This document shows positions 35,062 to 47,659 of a stretch of 64,000 nucleotides of DNA, one piece after another; position 1 is the first letter of the stretch; every line of letters starts with the position of its first letter. A program made the translations under genes and the position numbers. Source of the stretch: Bidens hawaiensis (taxonomy: Eukaryota; Streptophyta; Magnoliopsida; Asterales; Asteraceae). The notes under the pieces are model-generated. The model searched no databases, was not told where the DNA came from, and saw only the letters and a list, made by a program, of their open reading frames with translations. The DNA lies in the NCBI GenBank assembly GCA_021521415.1, contig JAIQDT010004988.1, positions 155,962 through 219,961 of the forward strand, given 5' to 3'.

Positions 35062-36620
35062 TTAGTCAGGATCATTAGGGTAGAGTCCCCGAAAAATGTC
35101 GAACCCCTCAACTTGAATATGTAGTGACATCATGAGAGTGCGCAGACGGCTCAACGCATCAGCAACAGTGTTGTTCACACCGGCCTTGTGCTTGATCACA
35201 AAAGAGAACTCTTGTAGGAACTCAACCCATTTAGCATGCCGAGGATTAAGTTTATGTTGCCTATTAATAAACCGCAAAAGCTTGGTGATCTGAAAACAAA
35301 ACAAACTTGCCCGGTAACAAATAGTGTTGCCAATATTCTAGGCTTCTAATAATGGCATAAAACTCTTTATCGTATGTACTATACTTTTTTTTTTGCTTCA
35401 CTTAGTTTCTCGCTAAAAAAAGCGATAGGTCGATTTTCTTGACTTAGAACGCCACCAATTCCATATCCAGAAGCATCACACTCGACATGGAAAGTCACCT
35501 GAAAATTAGGTAGAGCCAAGACATGGGCTTGGGATGCATTATTAGCTACAGTCGTCCATATGAAGTTAGTACCTTTAAGGAAATCTGTCATAGGAGCAAC
35601 AATGGAACTGAAGTTTCGAACGAAACGCCGATAAAAAGAGGCCAAGCCATGGAAACTACGAACCTCATGAATCGAGGTGGATGTCGGCCAAGTGGTGATT
35701 GCTTCACTCTTAGATTCATCCATATGTATCCCTTGGTTTTGAGATTAAATATCCCAAAAAAGAGAACTTCACGTGACAGAAAGTGACACTTGGTCCGGTT
35801 GGCATAAAGTTTCTGGTCTCATAGAATAGTGAAGACTTGCTGAAGCTGTTGGATGTGTTCTTGCTCGTCTTGACTGAACACCAAAATGTCGTCAAAATAA
35901 ATGACAACACAACGGCTAATAAGAGGTTTAAATATATGGTTCATCAACCTCATAAATGTGCTTGGTGCATTCGAAAGACCAAAGGGCATGACCATCCATT
36001 CATAAAGCATCACGAGTTTTAAAAGTTGTTTTCCACTCGTCCCTAGGCCGCATCCGGATTTGGTGGTACCCGCTACGTAAGTTAATTTTTGAGAAAACAG
36101 ATGATCCGTATAATTGGTCAAGCAGGTCTTCGAATCGCGGTATAGGGAACCGATATTTTATAGTGATTTTGTTAACAACCCTGTTGTCAATGCACATTCG
36201 ATATGCTTCTCCGGGTTTCGGGACTAGTAACGCTGGAACAACACCTGGCCTTATGCTCTCCTGTATAAGGCCTTTATCAAGGAGCTCAGTAACTTGGAAG
36301 TGTAGTTCTTCAAATTCTTTCGGGTTCATACGGTACGTAGGTTTGTTAGGAATAACTACACCAAGAACAAAATCAATGCAATGCTGTACTTCACGCATGA
36401 GAGGTAATCCTGCGGGTATATCATCTGGAAAAACCTCATTGAACTCATTAAGGAGTGGTTGTACTTTGAGGGGCGGCTTACTAGATGGAATATTTTGCTC
36501 AACAATTACCAGAGAGTAAATAAACGGTGGTTTGGTATGTCTTGTAAAGTCGATAAAAGCTGAGTTTGTGAGCACATGCGCTTTTGTTTCTGTTTCACGA
36601 GTGTCTAGTGGGGTCAACAT
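35062..36620 (-). pseudogene. Ty3/gypsy reverse transcriptase and RNase H, frameshifted
   Basis: Reverse transcriptase blocks on the minus strand: [54 protein letters not shown] to about 36010. Then, after a frameshift, [15 protein letters not shown] and the catalytic [12 protein letters not shown] to 35819. The connection and RNase H follow ([47 protein letters not shown] at 35723-35379), then KLNPRHAKWVEFLQEFSFV and VADALSR to about 35100. At least three frame changes make it non-functional. The enzyme would copy element RNA to DNA, primed by tRNA-Met. Confidence 0.85.
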
Positions 36621-36692
36621 GATGTTTATTCCGTCTATTTTAAACGAGTATGCATTCTTGAACCCATCATGTTTTGTCCGTCTATCGTATTG

Positions 36693-36941
36693 CTAAGGTC
36701 GTCCCAATAACACATGGCATGCATCCATTAGGATGACTTCACACCATATTTCATCAGAATAACGATTGCCTATCGAGAATTGAAAAAGACATCGTTGGTT
36801 AACTTTGACGACATTCCCTTTTTTCAACCATGTTAATTGATATGGATCTGGATGTGGTTCTGCTTTCAGACCAAGTTTTTCCACCATACTCGTTGCGACC
36901 ATGTTTTTGCAACTTCCACAGTCAATAATTATAGTTCAAAT
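36693..36941 (-). pseudogene. Ty3/gypsy aspartic protease region
   Basis: The active-site block reads IIIDCGSCKN, with Cys where Ser, Thr or Gly follows the catalytic Asp in most retroelement proteases. Next are MVEKLGLKAEPHPDPY and, at the end, the flap-downstream block ACHVLLGRP. The gag and reverse transcriptase segments are fused to it in the order normal for Ty3/gypsy. Confidence 0.7.
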
Positions 36942-37149
36942 TTTCCCTTTGGCAGTACATTTTGTTCGAAAAATGTTATTACGGAGCCATAGTGTTTCAT
37001 CAACTAGTGGGGTTGTGGTTGTACTAAGAACCCTCTGTGTGACCAACGCCTCTCCTTTATCCGGACAAACGATCTCCTCATGTGTTTCTGTTTCATCTTC
37101 GTTTTTAGTATCATATAGGGGAAGAGTATCCTCGGTGAAGGTGACGAGA

Positions 37150-38136
37150 TGTTTATTCGAGCAATCCCGAGCGAAATGACCAAACCCTTGACATTTAAAA
37201 CATCAAGATAGGCAAGATGTTGCAGTCGATGAGCTAGTGGGGCCATTTGAGGTCTCCAGTTTGGCTGGGTTGAATCGGTTCCTCGGTGAGGAAGTTGTAA
37301 GAACATGGGAATTCTCGGCTTTGATTGGACCGAATTTAGGCGGTGTGTTCTTGTTTCTAGCTTTCAGTTGTTTCTCCACCTTCAAGGCTAACCGACAAAC
37401 ATCATTAAAACTCCAATAGGGATGAAGTTGAACCATATCTGAGATATCGGGGGCGTAACACCCCTAAAAACCGAGCGATTACTTGTTCCTCTTCTTCTTC
37501 ATCCCCGCATCTCATTCTAAGCCTGTCAAACTCATCAATCAATTCCTCAACGGTAGAGTTCCATTGGGATAGGTTATGGAATTCCAAGAAAGCCTCTTGG
37601 CGATAATTAATTGGTAAAAAAATTTTTTGTAATAATTTTCTCATTTTATCCAAGGTCTCAACTTTAGATCTCCCTTCTTTAGCCCTATTTTTTTTAATGT
37701 GATCCAACCACAAGGATGCGTATTTTCGTAGGTTAAGGGCAACGAGTTTAACCTTGTATATGTCTGGAATGTTCCGGAGATCAAAGACGCGTTCCACCGT
37801 ACTAAGCCAATCGATAAATTCGCCTGGCTGTGCCTGCCCATCAAACTCTGGAAGTTCAATCTTCACCCCTATGCTGCGAAGAAGATCTGGGACATAACGT
37901 TCTTGATGTCGACCCCGTCGACCAAAATTATTATCAAAGCCTTCATCGTCATCCCAGATAACGGTGTTGCTTTCAGTCTCTTCATAGCGTTCCACCTGTT
38001 GCAATTCCAGGTCTCGGGCCCGTTGTTGCAACCTCTCAATTTCTGTAATATCATGTGGGTCCCTCATGCCATCCTCGTTGCCTCGGTCGGCGTCTCTACG
38101 GGGATGTCTTCGAATTATTCCTCCACGTTCGCCCAT
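37150..38136 (-). pseudogene. Ty3/gypsy Gag with zinc knuckle, interrupted by stop and frameshift
   Basis: It starts at ATG 38136, just inside the primer-binding site, with an acidic and basic leader (MGERGGIIRRHPRRDADRG). The gag core follows (DIKIELPEFDG-type block reading VKIELPEFDGQAQPGEFIDW, then ASLWLDHIK and EEEQVIARFLGVLRP). After a frameshift near 37420 coding continues (SFNDVCRLALKVEKQLKA). The nucleic-acid-binding CCHC knuckle CFKCQGFGHFARDC is intact but is immediately preceded by an in-frame TGA at 37205-37203. Confidence 0.8.
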
Positions 38137-38150
38137 TGAAACTCATTGAG

Positions 38151-38163
38151 CTTTGATACCAAC
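38151..38163 (-). promoter_or_regulatory. Primer-binding site of the gypsy element (initiator tRNA-Met)
   Basis: On the minus strand GTTGGTATCAAAG follows the 5' LTR end directly. This is the complement of the initiator tRNA-Met 3' end with one change (AAAG instead of AGAG), as is common in plant Ty3/gypsy elements. Confidence 0.75.
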
Positions 38164-38388
38164 TGATGCAAATTCTCTTAGCAATCAAGTTGAAAAAAAG
38201 ATACTCAAGCAAATTCAACGTAAACAAAGTTCTTCAATAGAAAATAATCAACCAAATGTTTCCAACTACAAACCCCCCGATATAAAGTACCTCAGATCCT
38301 TCCAAGTAGCTAACTAACCTAAAGAGATAAAAACAAACCAACAAAGTCAATAACATATAAACTTAAAAGGTTTCAATATTAAATAACA
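38164..38388 (-). mobile_element. 5' LTR of Ty3/gypsy element (minus orientation)
   Basis: A 225-bp repeat of 33560-33783 in the same orientation. On the minus strand it ends in GAATTTGCATCA right before the primer-binding site, which fixes its inner boundary. Confidence 0.8.
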
Positions 38389-40474
38389 GATAATTAGAAT
38401 AACACTACAGTTAAATCAAGACATTGAAGTTACTGAGGGTTCAATTAGAACAGCACTGCAGTTAAACGAAAACCATGAGGTGCAGCCATCGTACTCTGTC
38501 CCAAGACTAATGAGAATACTTCAAGAAACTATGGGATACTAAGGGGGTGTCAAAGAAGGACAATTTCAGAAAGGCAGTTTTCCCCTAATCTACAGATTCC
38601 TAATTCATCATGTCATCCAGTCCTTATCTCCAAGAAAAGGGACTTGGACCTTGTTAAGCAAGGGACTTGCTACTTTGATTGTGGCCATTTTGTATCAGCA
38701 ACCATTCAATGTTTCAAGACTAATTTTCAATGGCTTGGTATCAAATGCTGAGAAAGAGGTGGATCAATAGTTTCTGATGTATCCAAGGTTTCTGCAAATT
38801 CTCATTAATAGGTCTTTGCAGAACCTTCAACTGACTGGAGAAGCATTAAGGTTGCAAGACTCGAACATCTGTCAAAGGATGAAGGACACCAAAAGCAAAT
38901 TCATTGACAACTCTGATTGGGATATTCTTCCACGGCTGCTTGTTCCTGCTTTGGGTGCCATTGATGTACCTGAAACCCCAGGAAATAGTGAGGATAAAAC
39001 TGATGAGGATGTTGAAGGACATGATGATGGAAATGATGATGATGACCAGGGCAATGACGGTGATGGTGCTGAAAATGAACCAATTATTGAACCAATCGCC
39101 CATGAGGCTGCAGTTGTTGGAGGTGATGGTGCTGGAGATGAGCCCATAAATGAACAATTGCTCATGAGGCTGAGAATGTTGAGGGTGAGGGTCATGATGC
39201 AGGAATGAATGAACTGATTATTGATCCTGTTCGAAATGAGATGGTCGCATTTTCTAGTGCTGGATCTGATGTAAACATGGAGAATCGAGGAGGGGATAAA
39301 GGTTCAGACATCGATGTCACTGACCCAATTGATGAACCAGCTGTGGGTCCTAGTCACATAGCAACAGAGCCTATGGATGATGATGACTTTATTGCTGATA
39401 TAGTTACCAATGTGACTGACACTATCAACAAAATCACCCCACCTGATTGGTAACTATATCAAAATCACCCCACTTGATTAACCAAATCCTGTAATAGACA
39501 ACAATGATGATACTGACTCCGTTGACACTGATCCTGCAAATAATCACATCCTTTCGTCTCCTGCTACCACTGATCCCATAAACTCAGAGCCTGAACCATT
39601 TCATGAGACACATATTACCACTCCACCCACATCTCCTATCCGAGAACCAATCATATCATCACCACCTTTGACACTTCTAGACGAAACAACTCAAGAAATA
39701 CATATTCCAACTCCGCCCACATCCCCTGTTCAAGAAACGCATATCACAACAACCCCAACCTCACCTCTCAAAGAAACTGCTTCTGCTGAACCAATTCAGA
39801 CTTCCCAACCTATCACCAATGAATTTGAAGCCTATAAACTACCTTCACCAGAAACATCTCCCCAGAACCCTTCTCTGAGCCAGAACCTAAACCCTCTCAA
39901 GAAATACCACCATCCAGCCCCAACATCTATGACATTATTTCAGAAAATGCAGAGTTGGAATTTGAGAGCATTATGTTAAAAGAGAAGAATGTTGTGCTGG
40001 AGATAAGAAACAAAGCTCTTGAATCTGCCTTGCAACAAGCCCTATTGAAAATTCAAACCCTGGAGCACTCTGAGGTTGAGAAGACCTCAGATGCACCAAA
40101 ACAGGGGGAGAATATTGAAGATGTAGGAGGCTTAAAAGTGATTGAAGACATTTATGTCAGTTCAGATGATGAAAATGAAGAAGCTGGAACCTCAAATGCT
40201 CTAAACATGATAAATCAAGAGTATGAGTGAGATGCTGAAGATGAGGGGGAGTCTGATGATGAAGAAGAGACCTCTGAACAAATTAAATTAAGGAAGTTGA
40301 AGGGAAAAGGGGTGGCTCAAACAGAAAAAGATCTGCATCCTAAAGCCACCCCAAGGGTAACTTCTGGAGATGAGATACTACACAAGGATGATGTGAATGA
40401 TCTGGATGTTGCTGAAGTTCAATAAGTACAAACTGTAATAGAAATGATAAACCAAGAGAGAGAAAGGATGGTGG
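38389..40474 (+). pseudogene. Large gag-like ORF of a non-autonomous LTR element, 5' part
   Basis: Decayed + strand coding opens with a conserved domain (EVTEGSIRTALQL, NVSRLIFNGLVSNAEKEV, LMYPRFLQILI) of a type I know only from transposon-associated plant proteins of unknown function. Long acidic repeats follow (GHDDGNDDDDQGNDGDG, 39000-39100), then Pro/Thr-rich blocks repeating ETHITTPPTSP (39600-39780), and a coiled-coil block (LKEKNVVLEIRNKALESALQ, 39970-40060). Stops at several places (for example after MQE near 39208 and after PPDW at 39451) break it. It is interrupted at 40475 by a solo LTR and resumes at 45030. No protease, integrase or reverse transcriptase belongs to this element. 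Confidence 0.6.
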
Positions 40475-42274
40475 TGTAACACCCGTTAATCTCGGTTCAA
40501 AGATTTAAAGCTTGTAAAGTATGTATAATCCTCGGGATTTAACTGACGTTTCTCGGAAGCCTTTACGTCATCCCGGTACGTCAAAACATTTAAATTTCCT
40601 TTCAAGTCGCCAAATCTTTCAAATTTGAGGGGCTTGGATGAAATATTTTTATATTATAACAATAAACAAAAAAAAAAAAAACCTAACCCTAACCTTGCTG
40701 TCCGATCGGCGCCTTCACAGCCCCCCTGCGATTTTCCTTTTTCTGACGAAGTAGTGAGTGTAAAACATCAATTAAAGGTTAGTACTACAATTCCCCAAGT
40801 CTTTTACACCATACTTGGTCGTTATAACGCGCGTATTGATCGATTAATGGCTTATTGTAGGCTAATCGGGTGGCTGTCCAATTGAGCATTTCCGGGACTG
40901 TTTTGAGTGAGGTTTTTGCACCAAAATCCTCCTAGGTATGTGTAGTATATCATACTTAAAAACCATATTCATTGGGGTTCGTTAGATTGGTCAACTAGTT
41001 ATCGTTTGAAAGATTGTGTTCGGTTGACTAGAATTGTAGTTTGGTGCGTTTAACGCGAGGGTTGAAGTGATTAATGACCAATTCAGCTTGGGGACACTTG
41101 GTTTGATGTACAGGTTGTTTAAAAATCATTTTTATAAGTTATGGGGCTGAATTGGTTGCCGGTTACTCCAACGGGTCGGTACAATGCGCAATTGCGTTTA
41201 TTGAGTAGTTGGTGCGTTGTATTTGCGATTTACCTACCCATTTGACTCGTGTAGTGTCGTGTGGACTTTTTGGCTGTGATTTTATCATGTTGGGTCCACA
41301 CGGGGCTGAGTTAGATGTTAATGGCCTAAAAGACTCTTAAACGCGCGTATTGGTATCACCTAGTGCTTCCGGGGGTAATTTGGGAATTCTTTATTCCCGG
41401 GAGTGTCTAAGGGTCGTTTTGGTGAATGTGAGGCCTCGGGGGCTGTTGTGATTTAGTTTGATGAGGTCGAGGCTTTAGGTGACCCGAACCCCGTTAGAAC
41501 GTCTCGTAGGATAAACGAGTCATCTTGATGTCATTAGTATTGATGGAATGTAAACCGGCAGGTGTTTGAGTCTTGGGATTACTTAGGATTCTCTAGCTCG
41601 TGGTGAATCCGTGTCTCGTGTCAGGTGAGTTCATGATGCCCCTTTTAACTCTTTTTAAGTTTTGGGCTAGCATGCACACCTAAACGATTTTTCTTGATGA
41701 AACATTTAAACTATTTTATATAAGCTTGCCTGTATATGGTAGGCCTTGGGATGTTATAGTAGGTATGTGTATATATTATTGTATGGCCATAAGGCCCCGA
41801 ACCCCGGGAACCCTACAGTTGGTATTCATACAAAATACTTGTAAAACTGTTTAAACTTGAAAATAATTCATTTCATTAAAATAACCAATTCAGAGTATAA
41901 TTCAGCGGAAAACATAAATAATAAAATAAGTTCCCAAAAACCCGGGAATTATGCCCAAAACCAATTTAAAAATAATATATAAACTTTTTAAAATAAAATG
42001 TTCAATGATGAAATCTTCTATCTACGTATGCCCTTCATCGTCCAAGTAGCTTCCCGCACGTCCAAGCGATCAGGTATCCTCCTCCTAACCTGAAACTCAC
42101 ACTAACATGCACACAAAGTCAGCCTGAGCTGAGTGAGTTCAAGTTTTAATAAATAACAACAATAATAATACTCATAATAGTCATTCCAAGAGTTTAAAAG
42201 TAAAAGGAGTACATCAGTTAAGCCATCATTATTGATAAATAATCATTCTTATACACACACACACACATACATAC

Positions 42275-42275
<1 letters not shown>

Positions 42276-42337
<62 letters not shown>
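42276..42337. repeat. (TA)n microsatellite
   Basis: About 30 consecutive TA units inside solo LTR copy B, preceded by an (AC)n tract at 42255-42270. Copy A has only short TA stretches at the corresponding place (44490-44520). Confidence 0.95.
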
Positions 42338-42340
<3 letters not shown>

Positions 42341-44109
42341 ATCCTTATAAGTACATTCCTATATATACATAATTATATATATAACATCCAAGTAATAACA
42401 TCAGGGTCGAGCAAACGTACAACCCAAACACGTAACATCTCATCAACGTATGCAAACACAAAGTAGGCATACGTAACATCCGTAGTCGATACGACAACAA
42501 CATCGCCAAATATTGGCCATACAATAATATATATATATATACATACATACTATAACATCCCAAGGCCTACCATATACTAGCAAGCCTATATAAAATAGTT
42601 TAAACGTTTCATCAAGCAAATCGCTTAGGTGTGCATGCTAGCCCAAAAACTTAAAAGAGTTAAAAGGGGGCATCATGAACTCACCTGACACGAGACAAGG
42701 ATTCACCCCGAGCTAGAGAATCCCTAAGTAATCCCAAGACTCAAACACCTGCCGGTTTACATTCAATCAATACTAATGACATCAAGATGACTCGTTTATT
42801 CTACGAGACGTTCTAACGGGGCTTGGGTCACCTAAAGCCTCGACCTCATCAAACTAAATCACAAAAGCTCCCGAGGCCTCACATTCACCAAAATGACCCT
42901 TAGATACTCCCGGGAATAAAGAATTACCAAATTACCTCCCGGAAGCACTAGGTGATACCAATACGCGCGTTTAAGAATCGTTTAGGCCATTAACATCCAA
43001 CTCAGCCCCGTGTGGACCCAACATGATAAAATCACAGCCAACAAGTCCACACGACGCTACACGAGTCAAATGGGTCGGTAACTCGCAAGTACAATGCACC
43101 AACTATTCAATAAACGCAATTGCGCGTTGTACCGACCCGTTGGAGTAATCGACAACCAATTCAGCCCCATAACTTATAAAATGAATTTTCAACAGCCCGT
43201 ACATCAAACCAAGTTCCCCAGAGCTGAATTGGTCGTTAATCACTTCGACCCTTGCGTTAAACGCATAAAACTACAATTCTAGTCAACCGAACACTAACAA
43301 TCAAACTACAACTAGTTGACCAATCTAACGAACACCAATGAACATGATTTTAAAGTATGATATATGGGACATACCTAGGAAGATTGTGGTGCAAAAACTC
43401 ACTTCAAACAGCCCCGACAAGAACACAATAGAACATCCACCGGTTAAGCCTAAAACGAACTTATTGATTAATAACAAGTAAAACGTGCAGATTTTAGCAT
43501 GCGAAGATGCATTTAATTACATAGGATAAATTTTGAAATAAATTATTAAATTTTTATCAGACTTTAATAAATATCTTAGGTTTATAAAAATATTTTTATT
43601 ATATTTTTCTAGTGGGCACAAAAATCATAAAAATTCCTCCAACACAGAAAGGTATGTGCAGCTATTTCAGTGCGCAACAAAATGATTTTATTTTTATAAA
43701 ACTCATTACCCAGCCAAATTAAATGATTCCAATTGGGTTTGGTTCCTAACTCAAAATACTAACTTCCTGAAGTGGAACCAACCCATTTGGACTTGTCGAA
43801 AAAGGGTTTTGACGTCGGGAAGACAGACCAGAATCCGTCATGTATTATACCTTCCTGGAAACTAGACTCAAAGTAGAATATCATAGAAACAAGAATCGAT
43901 CAAAAAAAATATATTTTCATCGAGTTACAGACCGAACAATAATCGAGTACGAATCTGTCAGAAATCGTTATAACCAAAACTCAACCCTAACGACCAATAA
44001 GTGCGTTAATATGATCAATTAAGGTGTAAAAAACTTGTGGAATCGTAGTACTAACCTTTAATTGACGTTTTATGCTCACGACTTGGCCGGAAAAAAGGAA
44101 AATTGCAAA

Positions 44110-44124
44110 GGGGGGGGGGGGGGG
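44110..44124 (+). repeat. Run of fifteen G
   Basis: An uninterrupted G homopolymer in copy B. Copy A has only a much shorter C run at the corresponding position (near 40720), so the tract expanded after the copies diverged or is a sequencing artefact. Confidence 0.85.
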
Positions 44125-45029
44125 CTGGAGCTACCGATCGGGATTAGCAAGAGAGGGGGAGTTAGGGTTTTAAGTATTATGTTATAACATAATAATATTT
44201 CATTCTAGCCCCTCTAATTTGAATAATAAGGCAACTTGGAAGAAAGTTAAACGATTAAATGTACCGGGATGGCGTAAAGGCTTCCTAGAAACGTCGGTTA
44301 AATCCCGAGAATTATACATACTTTACAAGCTTTAAATCTTTGAGCCCGGAAATCAACGGGTGTTACACGATGTTAGTAGTCGTTATCGACTACGGATGTT
44401 ACGTATGCCTACTTTGTGTTTGCATACGTTGATGAGATGTTACGTGTTTGGGTTGTACGTTTGCTCGACCCTGATGTTATTACTTGGATCTTATATATAT
44501 ATATATATTTATATATATATGGACGCACTTATAAAGATGTTTATATGTAGGTTTGTATATGTAATATACATAAGGATGATTATTTATCGAAGATGATGGC
44601 CTAATTGATATATCCCTTTTATAGTTTAAAACCTTTGGGAATGACTATTATGATTATTATTATTGATGTTATTTATTAAAACTTGAACTCACTCAGCTCA
44701 AGTTGACTTTGTGTGCATGTTAGTGTGCGTTTCAGGTTAGGAGGTGGATACATTACCGCTTGGACGTGCACGAAGCTACTTGGACGGTGGAGAGCATGCT
44801 TAGTCTGATGTTTCAATAATAATAATAAACGTTTTCTTTTTTCATTTATTTAAATTGGTTTTGGGCATAATTCCCGGGTTTTGGGAACTTATTTTCTATT
44901 TATGTTTTCCGCTGAATTATACTATGAATTGGTTGTTTTAATGGAATGAACTATTTTCAAGTTTAAATATTTTTATATGTGTTTTGTATGAATCCCAACT
45001 GTAGGGTTCCCGGGGTTCGGGGCCTTACA

Positions 45030-46965
45030 GGTGGTTGAAGAGGGAGAAGAAGAGATAGATCAAGAAGTGCTTGAAGCACTTATTATGATGAAAAAGAAGC
45101 AAGAAGAAGAAGATAGAATGAGAAAGGAGGCTATGAGGCTATAAGGGCTACATTGGAGGCTTTGAAAGGAACACAAACTGATGAACAGACTCCAACTATA
45201 CAAACAGAGGATGAACTTGAGCCCACACAGCCTAAGCATATGTCTGAACAGTCTAAGCCTGAACAACAAAAGGGGCAAGAGCTCAGCATGGTGCCAGTAA
45301 ATCATGATGAAGAAATGATTGAAATATCTGCAAGCTCAATGGTTAAGCTAGTCATAATGAAAACTCTTACAAATATACTGAATAAACCAGAAGGTCATCA
45401 ATCTGAAATTGTATCAGCTGCCAAAAAGGCTCAAAAAGATTTTATCAATCTTGGCAGTGGTTCAGAACCAAGGGTTGAAGAAGTAGTTGAGACTACTAAA
45501 CCAATTATTCAGGAAGTTGATGAAGATACTCCTGTGAAAGAACCAGTTGTTGAAGAAATATTTAATGAAGAGCCAGTAACACAAGTCACTGAACCAATAA
45601 TCAAAGAAGTTGTAGATGATGAACAGAATGATGAGACTCATGACCGACAGCAACCAAACCGGTTATTAGTGAACAAGAAACTGAAGCTAAGGGGGGAGTA
45701 AAAAGAAAAGAAACATCTGAGGTAGAGCTCCCAAAAGCCAAAAGGAAAAAATCTGTTTATAGAAGAGGACTAAAATCCAAGTTTGTGTTTAAGACTCCTG
45801 AACCTCAGAATGAAGAACCAATGATAGGAGCTCTGCACAACTTGGATGAAAATATGGAAAGTGATGAGGAGGAATAAGGATCAAAGACAAATGATGATAA
45901 AGAAAATGAAGACTAAGCATACCTCATAAGCCTTGACTATGACTTGAAGTACCTTCAAAGGTTGTCAAAAGAAGCAATTGGAAAAGAAGCTGAAGGATGG
46001 AGAAAGAGGGAATCTAAGAGACAATTTATGATAAAGGTTGGACATAAGCCTGCCTTCTTGAATCTCCAGGCGTTTGACTAAATTGACAAAATCTACAAGA
46101 ATGCTCTTGTAGATGACATTGCAAACTTTGTTGAAAAGGTAAACAAAAAGAAGAGGATAAGTGATGATGCAGAGTATGAGTTAGTTAAAGCAAAACACAA
46201 AGATATTCAATTTCTGCAAGTACATGGCTTTGAATACAATTCCTTAATCAAGCTTTCTCTGGATTATCTGAAAAAGAAAGTAAAAATGGTCAAAGAGTCA
46301 CATAAAGATCAAAGGAATTTGAAGATCCACAAAGGGTCCAAACTTTAAAAAATCTGCTGATAAACAAGGGCATGACTGAAAATGAATTTGACAATATGCC
46401 TCACACTCAACTTCTCGACATTTATCACAGAGAGCAGAGACTGTATATGGAGACTCAAAGAAAGATAATGGAGGAAAGAAGGAGAATGGAGGAGGTAGTA
46501 AGGGCTAAAATGATGAGTGCCTTACATAAAAGGGGTGCTAACATGGGAAGACTGGTGTTACAATTCGATGAGATGATCAAGAAATGGTTTGAAGAATCTG
46601 AACTTAAAGAGGCACATAAGAAGAAACAAGTCAGTACAAGCCGTACACCCATAAGGTCAAAGATTGTGAGGCCTGAACATCCAAGAATTTTGAATTTGCC
46701 CACAAATCTCTACTTTGACAAAAGATCCAAGACCTTAAGGGTGATCACAGAAGACAAAGAAGAAACTCTTATCATCTTTAGGGATGATTTGAGAAATTTT
46801 TCTGAAGAATAGTTGAAGAAAATGGCTGAGCTAGATCTGTATGACAATCAAAACAGACGCCAACTGGCTGGACAGCAGAAAAATGACCTCTCCAAATTCC
46901 TAAAAGAACAATTTGAGAAAGGTTTCCCATTTCTCAAGCAAAAGAAGAGAGAGATACACAGCCAA

Positions 46966-47007
<42 letters not shown>

Positions 47008-47432
47008 CGAAAAAGGATAATGAAGTTCACACACTGGAACTCTCTCTATTTGATTCAAGGACGAGGAAGATTCAACAGGCAAGCAGCTCCACTGGTAAAA
47101 GAAAAACGTTGAGGGAATGCTTAGCCATGAGAAGGGAAATGCTTGAGCCAAACTCACTTGTACAACAAAATGGAAGGATTTCCCATCTCACTTATAATAG
47201 ACATAATGACTCAATATCGCTGAGGAATGCATCAGGAAGAACAATTGCAGTGATTATAAATGATGAAGATCTTCGATTTATACATCCTCAAGACCTTCAA
47301 GACATAGTAGATGCTGAGTTTCCTTTTGACTCTCAAGATGCAGTGGAGCTCGATATGATTAAACAGAAGGCAGCCCTTGTTAAACTCAAAAAGGAAGAAT
47401 CTGACACAAGGAGCAGAAGGAGGAGATAGCAA
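45030..47432 (+). pseudogene. Large gag-like ORF of the non-autonomous LTR element, 3' part
   Basis: This continues the element after the solo LTR. There is a Glu-rich segment (EEGEEEIDQEV), a hydrophilic block with repeated VVEE/VTQVTEPIIKEVVD units, and a basic stretch (KRKETSEVELPKAKRKK). Conserved segments follow (LQRLSKEAIGKEAEGW, RQFMIKVGHKPAFLNLQ; ILNLPTNLYFDKRSKTLRVI; GRISHLTYNRHNDSISLRNA; DEDLRFIHPQDLQDI). The frame ends at the TAG 47427-47429. Several stops and frame changes occur (for example near 45146, 45699, 46347 and 46810). A (GA)n microsatellite at 46970-47002 translates as an Arg-Glu repeat within the frame. Composition suggests a structural, coiled-coil, possibly RNA-binding protein. 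Function is unknown. Confidence 0.55.
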
Positions 47433-47650
47433 AATGAAGACTTAATGATGATCATTTCTTTTCTGTTTATCTTTGTATTTTGGTTTTATTTGTAATTTGC
47501 AATGTAAAAATTTGATATGTAATGCCCAAGTGGCAGAATTCCGTTATGTAATGAAATGATATTTAGCCTAAAATTGATTATCCTTAGAAGGCTGATACAT
47601 GTGTGACTATATGCAGGTGTGTTTTGGTGCATCTGAGCTTGTTCCAATCT

Positions 47651-47659
47651 AGGGGAGAT
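47651..47659 (+). promoter_or_regulatory. Polypurine tract next to the 3' LTR
   Basis: AGGGGAGAT directly precedes the LTR start TGTTGAG, the arrangement that primes plus-strand synthesis in LTR retrotransposons and is common in Ty1/copia-type elements. Confidence 0.65.

Larger units (their letters stand above)
41798..44367 (-). mobile_element. Second solo LTR (copy B), same family, inserted inverted into copy A
   Basis: Reading the minus strand from 44367 gives TGTAACACCCGTTGATTTCC and proceeds through the same landmarks as copy A (CCGGGATGGCGTAAAGG, the GTGAGTTCATGATGCCCCC module at 42675, GCATACGTTGATGAG, CCCGGGTTTTTGGG, GGTTCGGGGCCTTA). The A and B copies together form a large near-palindrome. 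At the low-coordinate end about 15 bp of target plus the terminal TG appear missing compared with the intact target seen inside B, so no clean duplication is visible for B. Confidence 0.75.
40475..45029 (+). mobile_element. Solo LTR (copy A) with a 5-bp target duplication, containing an inverted second copy
   Basis: The unit begins TGTAACACCCG and ends GGGGCCTTACA. The 5-mer GGTGG flanks it on both sides (40470-40474 and 45030-45034). Removing it restores continuity of the surrounding ORF, whose acidic frame continues as VVEEGEEEIDQEVLEAL. No internal retrotransposon proteins are present, so it is a solo LTR. Its own sequence (about 1985 bp) is split after 41797 and resumes at 44368, with a same-family copy inserted between in reverse orientation. 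Confidence 0.8.

Noticed and set aside
40680..40695. CCTAACCCTAACC, telomere-like repeat
   Set aside because: Only two units, lying inside a solo LTR next to an A-rich tract. The same phrase type (CCTAAAACCCTAATCC) occurs in other leaders here, so it is not an interstitial telomere array.
45153..45701. Host gene encoding an acidic, Val/Glu-rich protein
   Set aside because: It is continuous with conserved blocks before and after the solo LTR insertion and ends before a polypurine tract and LTR, so it belongs to the retroelement.
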